Source of the DNA: Variovorax sp. V213 | GTDB taxonomy: Bacteria; Pseudomonadota; Gammaproteobacteria; Burkholderiales; Burkholderiaceae_C | Reading direction: 5' to 3' | Length of the DNA: 64,000 nucleotides | Assembly (NCBI RefSeq): GCF_041154455.1 | Contig: NZ_AP028664.1 | Span: 310,001 to 374,000, forward strand | Part shown: positions 27,869-36,279 of the stretch, piece by piece | Numbering within the stretch: the first letter of the stretch is position 1 | How the letters are laid out: the number at the start of each line of letters is the position of its first letter | Notes under the pieces: model-generated | Seen by the model: the letters and a program-made list of their open reading frames with translations, nothing else | The model's database searches: none | Told to the model about the DNA's origin: nothing | Program-made: the position numbers and the translations under genes

Positions 27869-30546
27869 CCGAACCGACCGACCCCGAAATTCTCGCTCCC
27901 CCTCCGGGGGAGGGCAGGGGTCCGGGCAAGCGGCGCTTCAAGGACGTCAAGGCAGCGCTCGATACATGGTTCGCCGCACGCGGCTGGAAGCCCTTCAAGT
28001 TCCAGCGCGACGTGTGGAAGGCCATCGCCGAAGGCAGGTCCGGCCTGCTGCACGCCACCACCGGCGCAGGCAAGACCTACGCGGTGTGGCTGGGCGCGCT
28101 GCAGGTCTTCTCGCAAGCCAGGAAGGAGGCCGCGCGGCCCGCGGCGCCGCCGCTCACCGTGCTGTGGCTCACGCCCATGCGCGCGCTCGCGGCCGACACG
28201 CTGCGTGCGCTGAAGCAGCCGCTCGAAGCCCTGGGCGCCGAGGTGCATCCCTGGAGCGCGGGCGCGCGCAGCGGCGACACCTCGTCGGCCGAGCGCAGCG
28301 CGCAGAACGAGCGCCTGCCCACCGTGCTCGTCACCACGCCCGAGAGCCTTTCGCTGCTGCTCGCGCGGGCCGATGCGAGCCAGGTGCTGGGGCATGTGAA
28401 GATGGTCGTGGTCGACGAGTGGCACGAACTGCTTGGCAACAAGCGCGGCGTGCAGGTGCAGCTGGCACTCGCACGGCTCAGGCGCTGGAATCCGGGGCTC
28501 GCGGTCTGGGGCATGTCGGCCACGCTGGGAAACCTGCACGAGGCCATGCATGCCTTGCTTGGCGGTGAAGAGGGCGTGCTGGTTCAGGGCGCGGTGCCCA
28601 AGAAGCTGGTGGTCGATTCGCTGCTGCCCGGCCGCGCCGAGCGCTTTCCGTGGGGCGGCCACCTGGGCCTCACGATGCTGCCGCAGGTGCTCGAGGAAAT
28701 TGCCGCCAGCAGCACCACGCTGGTGTTCACCAACACGCGCTCGCAATCGGAGATCTGGTACCAGGCGATGCTCGAGGTGCGGCCCGAATGGGCGGGCCTC
28801 ATCGCGCTGCACCACGGCTCGCTCGACCGCGCGGTGCGCGAATGGGTCGAGCTCGGCCTGAAGAACGGCGAACTCAAGGCGGTGGTCTGCACCTCGAGCC
28901 TGGACCTGGGCGTGGACTTCTTGCCGGTGGAGCGTGTGCTGCAGATCGGCTCGCCCAAGGGCGTGGCGCGGCTGCTGCAGCGTGCGGGTCGCTCGGGCCA
29001 TGCGCCGGGCCGGCCATCGCGCATCACGCTCGTGCCCACGCACAGCATCGAGATGGTCGAAGGCGCCGCGGCGCGCGCGGCCATCGCGGCCGGCCACATC
29101 GAGGCGCGCCATACGCCGGTGCAGCCGCTCGACGTGCTGGTGCAGCATCTCGTGACGGTGGCGCTCGGCGGCGGCTTCGTGCCCGACGACCTGTACGACG
29201 AAGTGCGCCGCACCGCGGCCTATGCGGATCTGTCGCGCGAGAGCTGGGCGTGGTGCCTGGCCTTCGTGTCGCAGGGCGGGCCTTCGCTGGCCGCCTACCC
29301 CGACTACCGCCGCGCCGTGCCCGATGCGGAAGGCGTCTGGCGCGTGCCGGATGCCCGCCTCGCGCGGCGACATCGCATGAACATCGGCACCATCGTGAGC
29401 GACGCCAGCATGGCGGTGCAATACATGGGCGGCACAAAGATCGGCAGCGTCGAAGAAGGTTTTGTCGCGCGCATGAAGCCCGGCGACTGCTTTCTGTTCG
29501 GCGGCCGGCTGCTCGAGCTCGTGCGCATCCACGACATGACCGCCTGGGTGCGGCGCGCCAGCGGCAAGCGCGCTGCGGTGCCGCGCTGGAACGGCGGGCG
29601 CATGCCGCTGTCGACCACGCTGGCCGATGCCGTGGTGCAGCAGCTCGCGCTGGCCGGCGAGGGGCGCTACCCGTCGCCCGAGCTGCAGTGCGTGCGGCCC
29701 TTGCTCCAGATCCAGCAGCAATGGTCGGCCCTGCCCACGCCGCAGACCCTGCTGGCCGAAACGCTCACCACGCGCGAAGGCTCGCATCTGTTTCTCTATC
29801 CCTTCGCCGGGCGCCACGTGCATATGGGGCTTGCCAGCCTCTTGGCCTGGCGCGTGGCGCAGCACGAGGCGCGTACTTTTTCCATCGCGGTGAACGACTA
29901 CGGATTCGAACTGCTCAGCGCCCTGCCGGTCGACTGGCCTGCGCTGCTGCCGCAGGTGCTGCGCCTGCCCGAAGGCGAGGATGCGCACGCCGGGTTGCTG
30001 CACGAAGTACTGGCCTCGCTCAACGCGGGTGAACTCGCGCAGCGCCGCTTTCGCGAGATTGCGCGTGTCTCGGGCCTGATCTTCCAGGGCTACCCTGGCG
30101 AGAAGCGCAGCAGCAGGCAGCTGCAGGCGTCCTCGTCGCTGTTCTGGGAGGTGTTCCGCAAGTACGACCCGTCGAACAAGCTGCTGCTGCAGGCGGAGCA
30201 GGAGCTGCTCGCGCAGGAGCTCGAAATCGGCAGGCTGCGCGCGAGCCTTGCGCGCATGGCCACTCAGCAACTGGTGTTGAAGACGCTCGAGCGGCCCACG
30301 CCGTTCTCGTTTCCGCTCATGGTCGAGCTGTTCCGCGAAAAGCTCTCGAACGAGAACGTGGCCGACCGCATTGCGCGCATGGTCGAGCAGCTCGAAAAAG
30401 CCGCGGGCGGCGTGGTCACGGCCGGGGGCGTGGAGCGCGTGAAGAGCACGCTGGCGTTCGGCCAGGAAGGGCCGGGCAAGCCGGCCGCGCCGCGTCGCGA
30501 GCGCAGGCCGCCGTCACGGCGGTCTCGGCCGTTGCCGCCGCTGTGA
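27865..30546 (+). CDS. Ligase-associated DEXH-box helicase (Lhr-like)
   Basis: 893 residues. The ATG overlaps the ligase stop by 4 bp. Motif I is HATTGAGKTYAV, motif II DEWHELLGNKRG, motif III MSATLGN, and the second RecA domain has TSSLDLGVDF and LLQRAGRSGH. The remaining ~450 residues contain the winged-helix and Lhr-type domains. It is a 3'-5' DNA translocase by family. The first ~20 residues (PPPGEGRGPG) are encoded by another palindromic repeat. The C-terminal 25 residues are a basic Pro/Arg tail. It ends 6 bp before the convergent trxC. Confidence 0.93.
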   Translation: MTEPTDPEILAPPPGEGRGPGKRRFKDVKAALDTWFAARGWKPFKFQRDVWKAIAEGRSGLLHATTGAGKTYAVWLGALQVFSQARKEAARPAAPPLTVLWLTPMRALAADTLRALKQPLEALGAEVHPWSAGARSGDTSSAERSAQNERLPTVLVTTPESLSLLLARADASQVLGHVKMVVVDEWHELLGNKRGVQVQLALARLRRWNPGLAVWGMSATLGNLHEAMHALLGGEEGVLVQGAVPKKLVVDSLLPGRAERFPWGGHLGLTMLPQVLEEIAASSTTLVFTNTRSQSEIWYQAMLEVRPEWAGLIALHHGSLDRAVREWVELGLKNGELKAVVCTSSLDLGVDFLPVERVLQIGSPKGVARLLQRAGRSGHAPGRPSRITLVPTHSIEMVEGAAARAAIAAGHIEARHTPVQPLDVLVQHLVTVALGGGFVPDDLYDEVRRTAAYADLSRESWAWCLAFVSQGGPSLAAYPDYRRAVPDAEGVWRVPDARLARRHRMNIGTIVSDASMAVQYMGGTKIGSVEEGFVARMKPGDCFLFGGRLLELVRIHDMTAWVRRASGKRAAVPRWNGGRMPLSTTLADAVVQQLALAGEGRYPSPELQCVRPLLQIQQQWSALPTPQTLLAETLTTREGSHLFLYPFAGRHVHMGLASLLAWRVAQHEARTFSIAVNDYGFELLSALPVDWPALLPQVLRLPEGEDAHAGLLHEVLASLNAGELAQRRFREIARVSGLIFQGYPGEKRSSRQLQASSSLFWEVFRKYDPSNKLLLQAEQELLAQELEIGRLRASLARMATQQLVLKTLERPTPFSFPLMVELFREKLSNENVADRIARMVEQLEKAAGGVVTAGGVERVKSTLAFGQEGPGKPAAPRRERRPPSRRSRPLPPL
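27896..27912. repeat. CTCCCCC/GGGGGAG palindrome within the helicase N-terminus
   Basis: CTCCCCC-TCC-GGGGGAG, perfect 7-bp arms, translated in frame as Ala-Pro-Pro-Pro-Gly-Glu-Gly. It belongs to the same dispersed family as the copies at 19850 and 31774. Confidence 0.7.
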
Positions 30547-30552
30547 AGCCGG

Positions 30553-31002
30553 TCAGCCGGCGCCGTGCGCCTTGACCCAGCGCACGATGTCCGCCGCGCC
30601 CATGGCACCGGGCTGCCGCGCCACTTCGCGGCCACCGCGAAACAGCGCCAGCGTCGGAATGCTGCGGATGTTGAAGCGCGCGCCCAGGGCCGGCACCGCC
30701 TCGGTGTCGACCTTGGCCAGCCGCACCCGCGGTTCGAGCTGGGCCGCGGCCTGTTCGTAGGCCGGCGCCATCTGGCGGCACGGGCCGCACCAGGGCGCCC
30801 AGAAGTCGACCAGCACCGGAATCTCGTTGCGTGCAATGTGGCGGTCGAAGGTCTTTTCGTCCGGCAGCGCGGTCGAATGGCCGGTGAACAGCGGGCGGTG
30901 GCAGCTGCCGCAGTCGGGCGCGCTGCCCAGTTGGGCGGCGCGCACGCGGTTGGTCGTGTGGCAGTGCGGACAGACGATGTGCAGCGGCGGCGATTCGGTC
31001 AT
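30553..31002 (-). CDS. trxC: Thioredoxin 2 (zinc-binding)
   Basis: 149 residues from the ATG at 31002. The N-terminal zinc ribbon has two CXXC pairs (C11-x2-C14 and C31-x2-C34), as in E. coli Trx2. The thioredoxin domain has the active site WCGPC at 71-75 and the cis-proline region SIPTLALF. A cytosolic disulfide reductase often linked to oxidative stress. It lies on the opposite strand between the helicase and the metallophosphoesterase of the repair set, 6 bp from the helicase end and 76 bp from the divergent phosphoesterase gene. Confidence 0.95.
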   Translation of the reverse strand: MTESPPLHIVCPHCHTTNRVRAAQLGSAPDCGSCHRPLFTGHSTALPDEKTFDRHIARNEIPVLVDFWAPWCGPCRQMAPAYEQAAAQLEPRVRLAKVDTEAVPALGARFNIRSIPTLALFRGGREVARQPGAMGAADIVRWVKAHGAG

Positions 31003-31078
31003 ACCGAAGAACTGGGGCCCGAGGGGTGAATTGCAAGACGGCCGCCCGCCCACACATCTTTTGCGACACTCATTGCCC

Positions 31079-31765
31079 GTGATCTCCTCGCAGCCTCTTC
31101 CCGCATCGGCGCTCCCGGTCCACTGGGCGGGCGAGCTGCTGCATCTGCTGCCCGAGCATGCCCTCTGGTGGCCTGCCGGGCGCGTGCTGTTCATTGCCGA
31201 CCTGCACATCGGCAAGGCCGCGACCTACCGCGCGCTGGGCCAGCCGGTGCCGGGCGGCACCACCCGGCAGAACCTGGCCCGGCTCGATGCGCTGGTTGCG
31301 GAGCACGCGCCGCAGCGCATCGTGTTTCTCGGCGATTTCCTGCATGCGGCGCAGGCGCGCACGCCCCAGGTGCTGGCGGCGCTTGGCGCCTGGCGCGCGG
31401 CGCATGCGTCCATCGGCATGACGCTGGTGCGGGGCAACCACGACAGCCGCGCGGGCGACCCGCCCGCCGCGCTCGGCATCGAGGTGGTCGACGAGCCTTG
31501 TCTGCTCGGCCCTTTTGCCTGCTGCCACCATCCGCAGACGCACGCCACGCATTTCGTGCTCGCCGGGCACCTGCATCCCGTGTGCAGGCTGCACGGGCCC
31601 GGGCGCGACAGTGTGCGGCTGCCGTGTTTCGCGAGCGATGCGCAGCAGGCCGTGCTGCCGGCCTTCGGCGAGTTCACCGGCGGGTGGTTGATGGAGCGGG
31701 CGCCGGGAAGGCGCTTCTATGCGGTGGGCGGCAAGTCCGTGTGGGCCTTGCCCGCATCGGACTGA
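31079..31765 (+). CDS. pdeM: Ligase-associated metallophosphoesterase (DNA endonuclease, MPE/PdeM type)
   Basis: 228 residues from a GTG at 31079; the start is uncertain because no clear ribosome-binding site is seen and TTG codons also lie upstream. All calcineurin-type metal motifs are present: DLHIGK, GDFLHA, RGNHD and AGHLHP. This family is encoded with the ligase, exonuclease and Lhr-like helicase; the Pseudomonas putida relative is a manganese-dependent single-strand DNA endonuclease. Completes the four-part repair set although trxC separates it from the other three. Confidence 0.9.
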   Translation: MISSQPLPASALPVHWAGELLHLLPEHALWWPAGRVLFIADLHIGKAATYRALGQPVPGGTTRQNLARLDALVAEHAPQRIVFLGDFLHAAQARTPQVLAALGAWRAAHASIGMTLVRGNHDSRAGDPPAALGIEVVDEPCLLGPFACCHHPQTHATHFVLAGHLHPVCRLHGPGRDSVRLPCFASDAQQAVLPAFGEFTGGWLMERAPGRRFYAVGGKSVWALPASD

Positions 31766-31773
31766 GCGTTTGG

Positions 31774-31798
31774 CTCCCTCCCCCGGAAGGGGAGGGAG
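31774..31798. repeat. CTCCCTCCCC/GGGGAGGGAG palindrome
   Basis: Perfect 10-bp arms around CGGAA, between the ends of the convergent pdeM and TPM-domain genes. It may serve as a bidirectional transcription end, although a T tract is lacking. Confidence 0.75.
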
Positions 31799-31812
31799 AA
31801 AAGAAAGCAACC

Positions 31813-32331
31813 TCAGAGAACGACGGGCTCGTCCGGCAGCTCGTTGGTGTCGGGCTGATTGTCCGCCAGCGGAAAGTGCGCAACCAGCAAGGCCGACATT
31901 TCTTCCAGCGCCTGCGTGAGCCCGTCCTCGAAACGGCCTTCGTGGAACGCCGCGCCCATGCGCTGCGCCATCGCGGCCCATTCGGCATCGTCGACGCGCG
32001 CGTCGATGCCGCGGTCGGCCACGATCTCGATCGCGTGCTCGGCCAGCAGCAGGTAGATGAGCACGCCGTTGTTGTGCTCGGTGTCCCATACGCGCAGCTT
32101 GCCGAACAGCGTGACGGCGCGCTCGCGTGCGGACGCGTTCCGCCTCAGGTAGGACCAGGGCAGGCCCGCCTCCACGCAGATGCGGATCTCGCCGCTGTGG
32201 CGCCGCTCGCTCGCGCCGACACGCGCCGCAAGGCGCTCCATGGCGGCATCGGGCAGCACGCGCCGGACGTCGGCCTCGTCCATCCACTGGTGGCGCCAGA
32301 TGCGGCCGAGCCTGGAGAAGAGCGATGCCAT
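31813..32331 (-). CDS. TPM-domain protein, short soluble form
   Basis: 172 residues from the ATG at 32331, 2 bp after the upstream stop. It contains the TPM fold (SGEIRICVEAG, then RERAVTLFGKLRVWDTEHNNGVLIYLLLAEHAIEIVADRGI). It lacks a signal peptide or membrane helix, unlike the preceding gene's product. Third gene of a LemA-TPM-TPM operon. TPM domains occur in chloroplast photosystem repair and in bacterial membrane proteins; the bacterial role is not clear. Confidence 0.85.
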   Translation of the reverse strand: MASLFSRLGRIWRHQWMDEADVRRVLPDAAMERLAARVGASERRHSGEIRICVEAGLPWSYLRRNASARERAVTLFGKLRVWDTEHNNGVLIYLLLAEHAIEIVADRGIDARVDDAEWAAMAQRMGAAFHEGRFEDGLTQALEEMSALLVAHFPLADNQPDTNELPDEPVVL

Positions 32332-32333
32332 GC

Positions 32334-33263
32334 CTACCAATCCCCCGAGGCGCCGCCGCCCCCGAAATCGCCGCCGCCGCCGGAGCTGAAGCCACCGCCT
32401 CCGCCGCTGCCGCCGCCGCTGCTCCAGCCGCCACCGCCTCCACCACCGCCCCAGCCCCCGAATCCGCCGCCGCCACCACGGCGCCCAGGGCTCGACGCAG
32501 CCGCGGCCGAGAACAGCGACACCATGAGCGCCGCGAAGCCCGCCAGCACCGCGATGACCACGCTGGTGGTGATGAGGAAAGCAATCACGCCGATGCCGCC
32601 GCCCATGACGACCGAGCCCAGTTTCTTACCGACGATCGAGCGCACGATGGGCGCCGTGATGAAGACACCGATGAACAGGAAGATCGCGAGGTTCTCCCAG
32701 TCGATGCCTGCGCTGGAATCCTTGTCGCTGCCGCTGGACGGCTCGGGCAGCGCCTCGCCGTCGACCAGTCCGATGAGCCGCGCCACCGCCGCGTTCAGCC
32801 CGCCTGCGAAGTCGTTGTTGCGAAAACGCGGCTTCATCTCCTCGTCGATGATGCGGATGGCGGCGAGGTCGGGCACCGCGCCTTCGAGCGTCTTGGCCAC
32901 CTCGATGCGCATCTTGCGATCGTTCTTGGCCACGATCACCAGGATGCCGTCGCCGACCTCCTTGCGCCCGATCTTCCAGGCATTGCCCACGCGGTTGGCG
33001 TAGCTCGCAATGTCTTCGGGCTGGGTGGTGGGCACCATCAGCACCACCATCTGCGAGCCCTTGCGCTGCTCGAAGGCGGCCAGCTTGGCTTCCAGATCGG
33101 CGCGCTCGGATTCGCCCAGGGTTTGCGTCTGGTCGATCACCCGCGCCGTGAGCGTGGGCACCGGCAGCAGGCCCTGCGCCCATGCTGTTGGCGCAAGGCC
33201 GGCCCACGCGGCCGACGCCAGCAGCACGGCGGCCAGCGCACGGCGGATCAGGGCAAGTGCCAT
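32334..33263 (-). CDS. TPM-domain membrane protein with glycine-rich tail (YgcG-like)
   Basis: 309 residues. The signal peptide (to about residue 29, AWAQ) is followed by a periplasmic TPM domain (LTARVIDQTQTLGESERADLEAKL..., DGILVIVAKNDRKMRIEVAKTLEGAVPD). Two hydrophobic helices (about 175-190 and 205-235) follow, and then a Gly/Ser/Trp/Phe-rich tail of about 55 residues. It is co-directional with lemA (12 bp gap), a pairing seen in many bacteria. The glycine tail is low complexity and probably unstructured. Confidence 0.88.
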   Translation of the reverse strand: MALALIRRALAAVLLASAAWAGLAPTAWAQGLLPVPTLTARVIDQTQTLGESERADLEAKLAAFEQRKGSQMVVLMVPTTQPEDIASYANRVGNAWKIGRKEVGDGILVIVAKNDRKMRIEVAKTLEGAVPDLAAIRIIDEEMKPRFRNNDFAGGLNAAVARLIGLVDGEALPEPSSGSDKDSSAGIDWENLAIFLFIGVFITAPIVRSIVGKKLGSVVMGGGIGVIAFLITTSVVIAVLAGFAALMVSLFSAAAASSPGRRGGGGGFGGWGGGGGGGGWSSGGGSGGGGGFSSGGGGDFGGGGASGDW

Positions 33264-33275
33264 TGAGCGGGGGTC

Positions 33276-33878
33276 TTACTTCTTGGGTGTACTGAAATCG
33301 ACGGTGGGCGGCGTCGAGATCTGCGCTTCGTTCTGCACCGAGAAGTTGGGCTTGGGCTCGTAGCTGAAGATCTTGGCGGTGATGTTGGTCGGGAAGCTGC
33401 GCGCCAGCACGTTGTACTTCTGCACGGTCTCGATGTAGCGGTTGCGCGCCACGGTGATGCGGTTCTCGGTGCCTTCGAGCGTCACGCGCAGGTCGCGGAA
33501 AGCCTGGTTGGCTTTGAGCTCCGGATAGCGCTCCGCCACCACCATGAGCCGCGACAGCGCCGAGGAGAGCTCGCCCTGCGCCTGCTGGAACTTGTTGAAG
33601 GCCTCGGGGTTGTTGAGCGTCTCGGGCGTCACCTGAATCGAAGTCGCCTTGGCGCGCGCCTCGATCACCTTGGTGAGCGTGTCCTGCTCGAAGCTGGCTT
33701 CGCCCTTCACGGTGGCCACGATGTTGGGCACCAGGTCGGCGCGCCGCTGGTACTGGTTGAGCACCTCGCTCCAGGCAGATTTGCTGGCCTCGTCGAGCGA
33801 CTGGAAATCGTTGTAGCCGCAGCCGCCCAGGGACAGGGCCGCAGCAAGAATCAGGAACCAGCGTTTCACGATCGACAT
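33276..33878 (-). CDS. lemA: LemA-family lipoprotein
   Basis: 200 residues from the ATG at 33878, chosen because GGAGG lies 8 bases upstream; an ATG at 33884 is too close to it. The lipobox LSLGGC has Cys20 as the lipid anchor. The mature protein has the LemA signature: SEVLNQYQRRADLVPNIVATVKG, then long helices including RNRYIETVQKYN and the conserved SFPTNITAKIF. Four-helix bundle, first gene of the operon with the two TPM proteins. Physiological role unknown. Confidence 0.92.
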   Translation of the reverse strand: MSIVKRWFLILAAALSLGGCGYNDFQSLDEASKSAWSEVLNQYQRRADLVPNIVATVKGEASFEQDTLTKVIEARAKATSIQVTPETLNNPEAFNKFQQAQGELSSALSRLMVVAERYPELKANQAFRDLRVTLEGTENRITVARNRYIETVQKYNVLARSFPTNITAKIFSYEPKPNFSVQNEAQISTPPTVDFSTPKK

Positions 33879-33924
33879 TTGCATTACCTCCGCAGAATTG
33901 CCGGAAGGTAGCATAGATAGCTTC

Positions 33925-34671
33925 ATGGCCATTGATCCACTTCAAGCCCTGCAGGCTGCCAATCGCCCGGGCGTGCCCGTGGTTGCCACCGCCGGCACGC
34001 TGCTGATTGCCGGCGCGACCGGTGCGTTGGGGCAGGAGCTGTTGCGCCGGCTCGCGGGCAGCCACCGTTATGCCCACGCCCGCGTGTTGTCGCGCGAACC
34101 CATTCGCGACGGGATGCGTGGCGTTGAAAGCTACCTGAGTTCCGGCCTGCCGATCGCGCAATGGCCGCTGACATCGGCCGACACCGCGGTGATTGCCTTC
34201 GATCCGCCCCGCCTGTACCACGACCGCGAGCGCGCGCTGTGGGTGCCGCAGCCTTCGGACCTGCCCGAGCTCTCGCGCTGGCTGCGCGCCTGCGGCGTGC
34301 AGACGCTGGCCATCGTGCAGCCGCACGACCAGGGCAAACTGCCCGAGGCGCTCAAGCGCGGCCTTGCGAGCCTCGACGAGCAGGCGGTGGTCGCCAACGG
34401 ATTCGACCGCGTGATCCTCGTGCGCTCGGCGCGCAAGCCGCTGAACGCGAAGTTCGCCAATCCCGCCGAAAGGCTCGCGGCCTGGATGCTGTCGATCGTG
34501 CGCTTCATGGTGCCGAGCAGCGAGCAGCCGGTGCGCGCCTCCAAGGTGGCCGAGCTGGTCGATGTCGCGCTGCGTATCGCGCCGCCGGGCGTGCACGTGG
34601 CCGCGCCCGAGATGGTGTGGGAGGCCGCGCAGGGCCAGATGCAGGCGGTGGCCGAGCGCTGGCTGCGCTAG
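33925..34671 (+). CDS. NAD(P)-binding Rossmann protein (atypical SDR/nucleoside-diphosphate-sugar epimerase-like)
   Basis: 248 residues from the ATG at 33925. The nucleotide-binding stretch TLLIAGATGALGQELLRRL lies near residues 28-46. There is no YxxxK catalytic pair, so it may bind NAD(P)H without classical SDR catalysis. It is divergent from lemA with a 46-bp gap and its stop lies 4 bp before the convergent hydrolase gene. Substrate unknown. Confidence 0.75.
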   Translation: MAIDPLQALQAANRPGVPVVATAGTLLIAGATGALGQELLRRLAGSHRYAHARVLSREPIRDGMRGVESYLSSGLPIAQWPLTSADTAVIAFDPPRLYHDRERALWVPQPSDLPELSRWLRACGVQTLAIVQPHDQGKLPEALKRGLASLDEQAVVANGFDRVILVRSARKPLNAKFANPAERLAAWMLSIVRFMVPSSEQPVRASKVAELVDVALRIAPPGVHVAAPEMVWEAAQGQMQAVAERWLR

Positions 34672-34675
34672 CTTC

Positions 34676-35350
34676 TCAGCCGCGCCACTGGCACAGCATT
34701 TCAGCCGAGTCGAGCACCAGCCCGAGGTGCAGCGACACCATGCTGAGCGCTGCGCTTTCCAGGTGCGCGTCGGTGCCGCGCACCAGGTCGCGCAGCACGA
34801 TCACGCGGTAATTGTGGTTGTTGGCGTCGAAGGCCGTGTTGAGCACGCAGCAGTCGGTGAAGCCGCCGTTCAGCACCACCGTCTCGATGCGCTGGTTGCG
34901 CAGCAGAAAGTCGAGGTCGGTCGGATAGAAGGCCGAGAGGCGCCGCTTGGTCTCCACGCGCATGTCGCCGGGCTCGACGCGCGTCACCCACTCGGTCCAG
35001 GGCGAGCCTTCGATGGCATGCGCGTCGGCGTTCGGGATCGCGCCCACATGCAGCGGAAAGGTGCGGCGCCATGCGGATGGAATGCCGTGGATGTCGTCGG
35101 CCCCATCGGGCCGCAGCACCGATTTGACGTGCACGATGCGGACGCCCAGCGTACGCGCCGAATCATGAAAACTGTCGATGGGCGCCACCACGTCGCGCGC
35201 CCGCGGCGCGGGGCAGGGGCAGTCGGGGCTGTCGTCGAGGTGGCCGCGGTGCATGTCGATGGACACGACCGCGGTGGTGGCCGGGTTCAGGTAGTCGGCG
35301 AACTGCGCCGTGTCGAGCTCGCGCTCCTCGCCATAGACCCAGGCCTTCAT
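34676..35350 (-). CDS. Isochorismatase-like cysteine hydrolase
   Basis: 224 residues. The D-K-C triad of the family is visible: Asp in VVSIDMHRGH (~residue 31), Lys in VETKRRLSAFYP, and Cys in GGFTDCCVLNTAFDANNHNY. Relatives hydrolyse amides of ureido compounds, biuret or carbamates, or isochorismate. It is the last gene of the operon that starts with the 2OG-type oxygenase, and overlaps the permease gene by 4 bp. In a pyrimidine-linked operon an amidohydrolase step on a ring-opened nucleobase is a reasonable guess, but unproven. Confidence 0.8.
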   Translation of the reverse strand: MKAWVYGEERELDTAQFADYLNPATTAVVSIDMHRGHLDDSPDCPCPAPRARDVVAPIDSFHDSARTLGVRIVHVKSVLRPDGADDIHGIPSAWRRTFPLHVGAIPNADAHAIEGSPWTEWVTRVEPGDMRVETKRRLSAFYPTDLDFLLRNQRIETVVLNGGFTDCCVLNTAFDANNHNYRVIVLRDLVRGTDAHLESAALSMVSLHLGLVLDSAEMLCQWRG

Positions 35351-36279
35351 CGCCGTTCCTCCCGCACATAGGGCTGGCCGAGCGCGCCGGGTTCGTCGTC
35401 GCCGCCGCGCCGGGCCAGCGCGACCCAGACCATCACGCCGAGCGTCACGGCATACGGCGTCATCATCACGAAGTACTGCGGCAGCTGCACGCCGGCCGCC
35501 GCAAGCTGCGGAATCAGCGCCTCGATGCAGCCGAACAGCAGCGCCCCCACCAGCGCCTTCCACGGCGACCAGCGCGCGAAGATCACCAGCCCCACCGCGA
35601 TCCAGCCGCGCCCGCCGGTCATGCCCGCGATCCAGAGCTTGGTGCTGACCACCGAGATGTAGGCGCCGGCCAGGCCCACCAGCGCCGAGCCCGCGAGCAC
35701 CGCCGCAAGCCGCCACATGGCAACGCGGATGCCGGCCGCGTCGGCGGCCTGCGGGTTCTCGCCGACCGCGCGCAGCCGCAGCCCGGCCGAGGTGCGCGAT
35801 AGAAACCAGGCCACCGCGAGGAAGATCGGCAGCGTGAGCCACCCCATCGCGTTCTGTTCGAACAGCCGGCCCACGCCGGGCAGCAGCGACAGCGGCCACA
35901 ACGCCATGCCGCCGATGCCTTCGGTGGCATGGTTGGTCCATTCGGCCAGCGATCCGACCAGCGCCGTGAGGCCCTGGCAGAAGAACACCAGCGCGAGCCC
36001 CGCGATCACCTGGTTCACGCGCAGCCAGATCACCATCACCGCGAACAGCAGCGAGACCGCGCTGGCCGCGAGCATCGCAAGCACCAGCGACACGGCCGGC
36101 TGCCCGAGCGCCAGCTGCGCGCCGATGCCGGCCAGTGCACCGACCAGCATCAGCCCCTCGGCGCCGAGCGAGAGCACGCCCGCGCGCTCGCTGATGATCA
36201 GGCCCAGTGCCGCAAGCGCGTAGGGCACCGCGAAGTCCGGCGTGCTCGCGAGCCAGTTGAGAGCGATGCTTCCGCTCAC
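35347..36279 (-). CDS. BMP-type ABC transporter permease (YufQ-like)
   Basis: 310 residues, strongly hydrophobic. It has the conserved FAVPYALAALGLIISERAGVLSLGAEGLMLVGAL N-terminal block of nucleoside-type permeases and a later GVVLR-like segment near the end. It pairs with the upstream permease gene (4-bp overlap) and the double ATPase to form a nucleoside or nucleobase importer with the BMP-family binding protein. Confidence 0.9.
   Translation of the reverse strand: MSGSIALNWLASTPDFAVPYALAALGLIISERAGVLSLGAEGLMLVGALAGIGAQLALGQPAVSLVLAMLAASAVSLLFAVMVIWLRVNQVIAGLALVFFCQGLTALVGSLAEWTNHATEGIGGMALWPLSLLPGVGRLFEQNAMGWLTLPIFLAVAWFLSRTSAGLRLRAVGENPQAADAAGIRVAMWRLAAVLAGSALVGLAGAYISVVSTKLWIAGMTGGRGWIAVGLVIFARWSPWKALVGALLFGCIEALIPQLAAAGVQLPQYFVMMTPYAVTLGVMVWVALARRGGDDEPGALGQPYVREERR

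Noticed and set aside
32340..32500. GC-rich tandem glycine codons that look like a DNA repeat array
   Set aside because: They encode the Gly-rich tail of the YgcG-like protein in frame; there are no spacers, so it is neither CRISPR nor a mobile repeat.
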